Assembly (NCBI GenBank): GCA_964567545.1
Contig: CAZMNB010000014.1
Coordinates: forward strand, 1 to 25,208
Length of the DNA: 25,208 nucleotides
Direction of reading: 5' to 3'
From: UBA7398 sp964567545
GTDB lineage: Bacteria; Actinomycetota; Actinomycetes; Nanopelagicales; Nanopelagicaceae
Shown here: positions 22,217 through 25,208 of the stretch, one piece after another
Numbering within the stretch: the first letter of the stretch is position 1
Layout: every line of letters starts with the position of its first letter
The notes under the pieces: model-generated
What the model was told of the DNA's origin: nothing
Databases searched by the model: none
The model's input: the letters and a program-made list of their open reading frames with translations, nothing else
Program-made: the position numbers and the translations under genes

Positions 22217-24046
22217 GTGACTAAACCAGTCGTAGCCCTTGATCACGTAGTCATTCGATTTGCCGGGGATAGTGGCGATGGCATGCAATTAACTGGCGAT
22301 CGATTCACAATGGACACGGCAAGTTTAGGCAATGACATTTCAACTTTACCTAACTTTCCGGCGGAAATTCGAGCCCCACAAGGAACAGTGCATGGCATCT
22401 CTTCATTTCAATTACATTTTGCAGATCACCACATTCAAACTCCAGGTGATGCACCAGATGTATTAGTAGCGATGAACCCGGCAGCGCTACAAGCAAATAT
22501 AAAAGAGATGCCGCGCGGTGCAACAATAATTGTTGATAAAGATGAATTCACAGAGAGAAATTTAATAAAGGCTGGCTATACCGTAAATCCATTAGAAGAT
22601 GGATCTCTTGAAAGTTTTAAAGTTCATCCAGTAGCACTAACAACAATGACAGTCGGAGCTCTAGCGCAACTTTCACTAACTCGAAAAGAAGCAGAACGTT
22701 CAAAAAATATGTTCGCACTTGGTTTACTTTCTTGGATGTACCACCGCCCAACCGAGGCTACTGAAAATTTCTTGAACGCAAAGTTTGGTAAGAAGCCAGA
22801 TATTTTGGCGGCTAATTTACTTGCCTATAAGACTGGCTGGAACTATGGCGAAACTACTGAAGAATTTTCCGTTTCTTACGAAATTGCGCCAGCAAAAATG
22901 GCGAAAGGTAAATATAGAAATATCAGCGGCAATATCGCGCTCTCCCAAGGATTAGTTACTGGCTCAAAACTCAGCGGATTACCGTTATTTCTAGGTTCAT
23001 ATCCAATAACTCCAGCTTCCGATATTTTGCATGAACTTTCTAAACATAAGAAGTTCGGCGTAATTACATTCCAAGCTGAAGATGAAATTGCCGCAGTTGG
23101 TTCAGCTCTCGGTGCCTCTTACGGCGGTGCGCTCGGTGTGACTTCAACATCTGGTCCAGGCGCTGCGCTAAAAACTGAGATGGTTGGGCTTGCAGTTATG
23201 CTCGAATTGCCCCTGATAATAATTGATGTTCAACGTGGTGGTCCATCAACCGGGTTGCCTACAAAAACTGAACAAGCTGATTTACTGCAGGCAATGTTTG
23301 GTAGAAATGGCGAATCTCCAGTTGCTGTTATGGCACCAGCCACACCCAGTGATTGTTTCAATATCGCACTTGAAGCAGTTCGCATCGCAACTAAATACTT
23401 AGTGCCAGTAATAATTCTTTCTGATGGTTATATTGCAAACGGTTCTGAACCTTGGAAGATTCCTGAAATCTCGGAGTTGCCTGATTTAAAAGTCGAATTT
23501 GCTAAAACTCAAGAAAATTTCTTGCCATACTTGCGTGATCCAAAAACTTTAGCCCGGCCGTGGGCCATCCCTGGAACTAAAGGTTTAGAGAATCGTATCG
23601 GTGGGTTAGAAAAAGCCGATAAGACCGGCGAAATTTCTTACGATGCAATTAACCACGACAAGATGGTTCGAGCAAGGGCCGCAAAAGTCGCCGGAATTGA
23701 AGTGCCAGATTTAGAAGTAAATGATGGATCAGATGATGCGCCACTCTTAATTCTTGGTTGGGGCTCAACTTACGGACCAATCGCGGCTGCTGTCGAAATA
23801 TTGCGAAATAATGGCGTTAAAGTAGCGCAAGCTCACCTAAAATATTTAAACCCATTCCCAAAGAATTTAGGTGAAGTACTAAATAAATATCAAAAAGTAT
23901 TGGTCCCTGAGATGAACTTAGGTCAACTTTCCATGCTGTTAAAAGCTAATTTCCTTAAGGATGTGAACGGCTATAACAAAGTACATGGTTCTCCATTTTC
24001 AACATCTGAAATAGTCGAAGCAGCGATGGCGGTGCTAAATGTCTGA
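22217..24046 (+). CDS. korA: 2-oxoglutarate-type:ferredoxin oxidoreductase, fused gamma-alpha subunit
   Basis: A 609-residue chain with the gamma domain first (RFAGDSGDGMQLTGDRF, about residues 13-30; then STLPNFPAEIRAPQGT). The alpha domain follows, with GSYPITPASDIL near 260, TFQAEDEIAAVG carrying the TPP-activating Glu, and TSTSGPGAALKTE. RGGPSTGLPTKTEQADLL comes next and is the classic KorA signature. It closely resembles mycobacterial KorA (CoA-dependent 2-oxoglutarate oxidoreductase). GTG start, 12 bases after the GltD-like gene, with only a weak ribosome-binding site. It overlaps korB by eight bases. No ferredoxin gene follows korB in the window. Confidence 0.93.
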   Translation: MTKPVVALDHVVIRFAGDSGDGMQLTGDRFTMDTASLGNDISTLPNFPAEIRAPQGTVHGISSFQLHFADHHIQTPGDAPDVLVAMNPAALQANIKEMPRGATIIVDKDEFTERNLIKAGYTVNPLEDGSLESFKVHPVALTTMTVGALAQLSLTRKEAERSKNMFALGLLSWMYHRPTEATENFLNAKFGKKPDILAANLLAYKTGWNYGETTEEFSVSYEIAPAKMAKGKYRNISGNIALSQGLVTGSKLSGLPLFLGSYPITPASDILHELSKHKKFGVITFQAEDEIAAVGSALGASYGGALGVTSTSGPGAALKTEMVGLAVMLELPLIIIDVQRGGPSTGLPTKTEQADLLQAMFGRNGESPVAVMAPATPSDCFNIALEAVRIATKYLVPVIILSDGYIANGSEPWKIPEISELPDLKVEFAKTQENFLPYLRDPKTLARPWAIPGTKGLENRIGGLEKADKTGEISYDAINHDKMVRARAAKVAGIEVPDLEVNDGSDDAPLLILGWGSTYGPIAAAVEILRNNGVKVAQAHLKYLNPFPKNLGEVLNKYQKVLVPEMNLGQLSMLLKANFLKDVNGYNKVHGSPFSTSEIVEAAMAVLNV

Positions 24047-25040
24047 TTTAACCCTTACGAAAAAAGATTTCACTTCTGATCAAGAAGTTAGATGGTGTCC
24101 TGGATGCGGTGATTACTCGATCCTGTCGACGATGCAGTCTTTTCTGCCTGAGTTAGGAGTACCACGGGAAAATGTAGTTTTCATCTCCGGAATTGGATGC
24201 TCATCAAGATTTCCTTACTACTTAAATACCTATGGAATGCACTCTGTTCACGGTCGAGCACCCGCAATTGCTACCGGTTTAGCAATTACTAGACCTGATC
24301 TTTCAGTTTTTGTTATTACTGGAGATGGTGATTCGCTATCTATCGGTGGCAATCATTTAATCCATGCACTCCGCAGGAATATTGAGATTAAAATAATTCT
24401 ATTCAATAATAGAATTTATGGTCTAACCAAAGGTCAATATTCACCAACAAGCGAGCAAGGTAAAGTTACCAAATCAACTCCCTACGGTTCTCTTGATACA
24501 CCTTTTAATCCAATTTCACTTGCAATCGGTGCCGAGGCTTCATTTGTTGCGCGCAGCGTTGATAGCGATCGCAAACATTTAACCGAAGTTTTACGGGCTG
24601 CATCAGCTCACAAGGGTTCGGCTCTCATTGAAATTTATCAAAACTGCCCGATTTTCAACGATGGTGCCTTTGATTCGGTCAAAGACTCGGACTTAAAGGC
24701 GGAAACTCTATTGCAGATGATTGATGGCCAACCAATTAAATCTACAACTCATGGCGTCGTTCGTGACAATGGTTCATTACTCCTACGCGAACTTTCGAAC
24801 ATTACGGAATCTGATTTAGTGGTTCACGATTCACATAACCCAGATCCAGCATATGCATTTGCGCTATCCCGACTTTCATCATCGATTCTTGATCATGTTC
24901 CAGTTGGGGTATTTCGAGATGTCGCTCGCGAAAGTTACTCTGCTCAAGTAAACGCTCAAATTGCCGAAACCATTGCGCAGACCGGTCCAGGTGATTTAGC
25001 AGCGTTAATAAGTAGTGGCGACACTTGGATGGTTGAATGA
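24039..25040 (+). CDS. korB: 2-oxoglutarate-type:ferredoxin oxidoreductase, beta subunit
   Basis: A 333-residue TPP/[4Fe-4S] subunit. Cluster ligands Cys20 and Cys23 (RWCPGCGD), the Cys of GIGCSSRFPYY, and the Cys of QNCPIFNDG are all present. The TPP motif is GDGDSLSIGGNHLIHALRRN, with NNRIYGLTKGQYSPTS after it, typical of KorB. A C-terminal extension of about 100 residues, ending in a variable tail, matches actinobacterial KorB length. With KorA it converts 2-oxoglutarate + CoA to succinyl-CoA + CO2 with ferredoxin as acceptor, an alternative to the 2-oxoglutarate dehydrogenase complex. It is probably the last gene of the plus-strand operon. Confidence 0.94.
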   Translation: MSDLTLTKKDFTSDQEVRWCPGCGDYSILSTMQSFLPELGVPRENVVFISGIGCSSRFPYYLNTYGMHSVHGRAPAIATGLAITRPDLSVFVITGDGDSLSIGGNHLIHALRRNIEIKIILFNNRIYGLTKGQYSPTSEQGKVTKSTPYGSLDTPFNPISLAIGAEASFVARSVDSDRKHLTEVLRAASAHKGSALIEIYQNCPIFNDGAFDSVKDSDLKAETLLQMIDGQPIKSTTHGVVRDNGSLLLRELSNITESDLVVHDSHNPDPAYAFALSRLSSSILDHVPVGVFRDVARESYSAQVNAQIAETIAQTGPGDLAALISSGDTWMVE

Positions 25041-25043
25041 CTG

Positions 25044-25049
25044 TAGAAT
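25044..25049 (+). promoter_or_regulatory. Candidate -10 box of a leaderless transcript
   Basis: TAGAAT, whose last base is seven nucleotides upstream of ATG 25056. No Shine-Dalgarno site intervenes. This spacing fits a leaderless actinobacterial transcript for the small Cys-rich protein; no convincing -35 is seen inside the korB end. Confidence 0.4.
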
Positions 25050-25055
25050 TTAAAT

Positions 25056-25208
25056 ATGTGTAGCAAAGTGAGATGTAAGAGCTGCGGTAAGGCAACCTGG
25101 AGCGGTTGTGGCCAACATGTCGAAGAAGCGCTACGCGGTATTCCGGAAAACGAGCGCTGCCAAGGCCACGTAAATGAACCGGCTCCACCAGGTTTTTTTA
25201 GCAAGCTA
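25056..25208 (+). CDS. Small Cys-rich putative zinc-binding protein, partial
   Basis: The first 51 codons are present and the frame runs off the window without a stop. The protein opens MCSKVRCKSCGKATWSG, then CGQHVEEALRGIPENERC. The CxxCGKxTWxGCGxHV pattern is that of a small conserved protein of unknown function seen in actinobacteria and other organisms, usually around 60-80 residues. The Cys/His spacing suggests a zinc site. It lies 15 bases after korB but has its own -10-like box, so it is probably separately transcribed. Confidence 0.7.
   Translation, partial: MCSKVRCKSCGKATWSGCGQHVEEALRGIPENERCQGHVNEPAPPGFFSKL

Noticed and set aside
1..25208. tRNA or rRNA genes, insertion sequences, phage genes, CRISPR arrays, toxin-antitoxin or other defence genes
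   Set aside because: Looked for on both strands by eye; no cloverleaf, transposase, terminal repeats, regular spaced repeats or defence-type proteins were found.

Overview
The window looks like a chromosomal segment of a low-GC, streamlined free-living actinobacterium, plausibly of the freshwater acI / Nanopelagicales type. This is inference. The supporting signs are an arginine/lysine/alanine-rich HU-like tail, a mycobacterial-type KorAB, an actinobacterial-type Tgt, a bacterial PH-domain protein, very tight gene packing with many ATGA/GTGA overlaps, AT-leaning sequence and several starts without a Shine-Dalgarno site. No tRNA, rRNA, insertion sequence, phage gene or CRISPR array was seen.

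Left part (1-9078): the end of a nucleoid-protein gene and its terminator come first. On the minus strand follows a peptide/nickel-type ABC transporter: a secreted solute-binding protein, a hairpin, permeases DppB and DppC, and a fused double ATPase, followed by a MarR-type regulator. A plus-strand PH-domain membrane protein gene with foreign-looking codon use is wedged antisense between dppC and the ATPase gene. An MFS transporter lies upstream of the ABC operon.

Middle (9108-11420): tgt (queuosine base exchange) converges with a YhhQ-family queuosine-precursor transporter. Beside them is a decayed LigB/DODA-type extradiol dioxygenase, truncated exactly where the next operon ends.

Right part (11417-25040): two opposed operons diverge from a 119-base regulatory region. 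The minus operon encodes kynureninase, a 2-aminobenzoate-CoA-ligase-like enzyme, an alpha/beta-hydrolase resembling kynurenine formamidase, an SDR protein lacking the catalytic Tyr, an SGNH hydrolase and an MFS transporter. Together these suggest N-formylkynurenine/kynurenine -> anthranilate + alanine -> anthraniloyl-CoA. The plus operon encodes a four-gene 2-oxoacid:acceptor oxidoreductase (gamma, alpha, beta, and a GltD-like FAD/NAD(P) subunit with a fused ferredoxin domain). Its composition resembles phenylglyoxylate:NAD+ oxidoreductase (PadEFGHI). A KorAB 2-oxoglutarate-type oxidoreductase follows. The divergent region holds a long inverted repeat that on the minus strand would bury a strong ribosome-binding site.

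The most interesting candidate system is this divergent pair: an aryl-CoA-forming kynurenine route facing a CoA-acylating, NAD(P)-linked 2-oxoacid dehydrogenase. The first kynurenine-pathway step (tryptophan/indoleamine dioxygenase) and the enzymes that would consume anthraniloyl-CoA are not in the window. The right end holds the start of a small Cys-rich protein gene.
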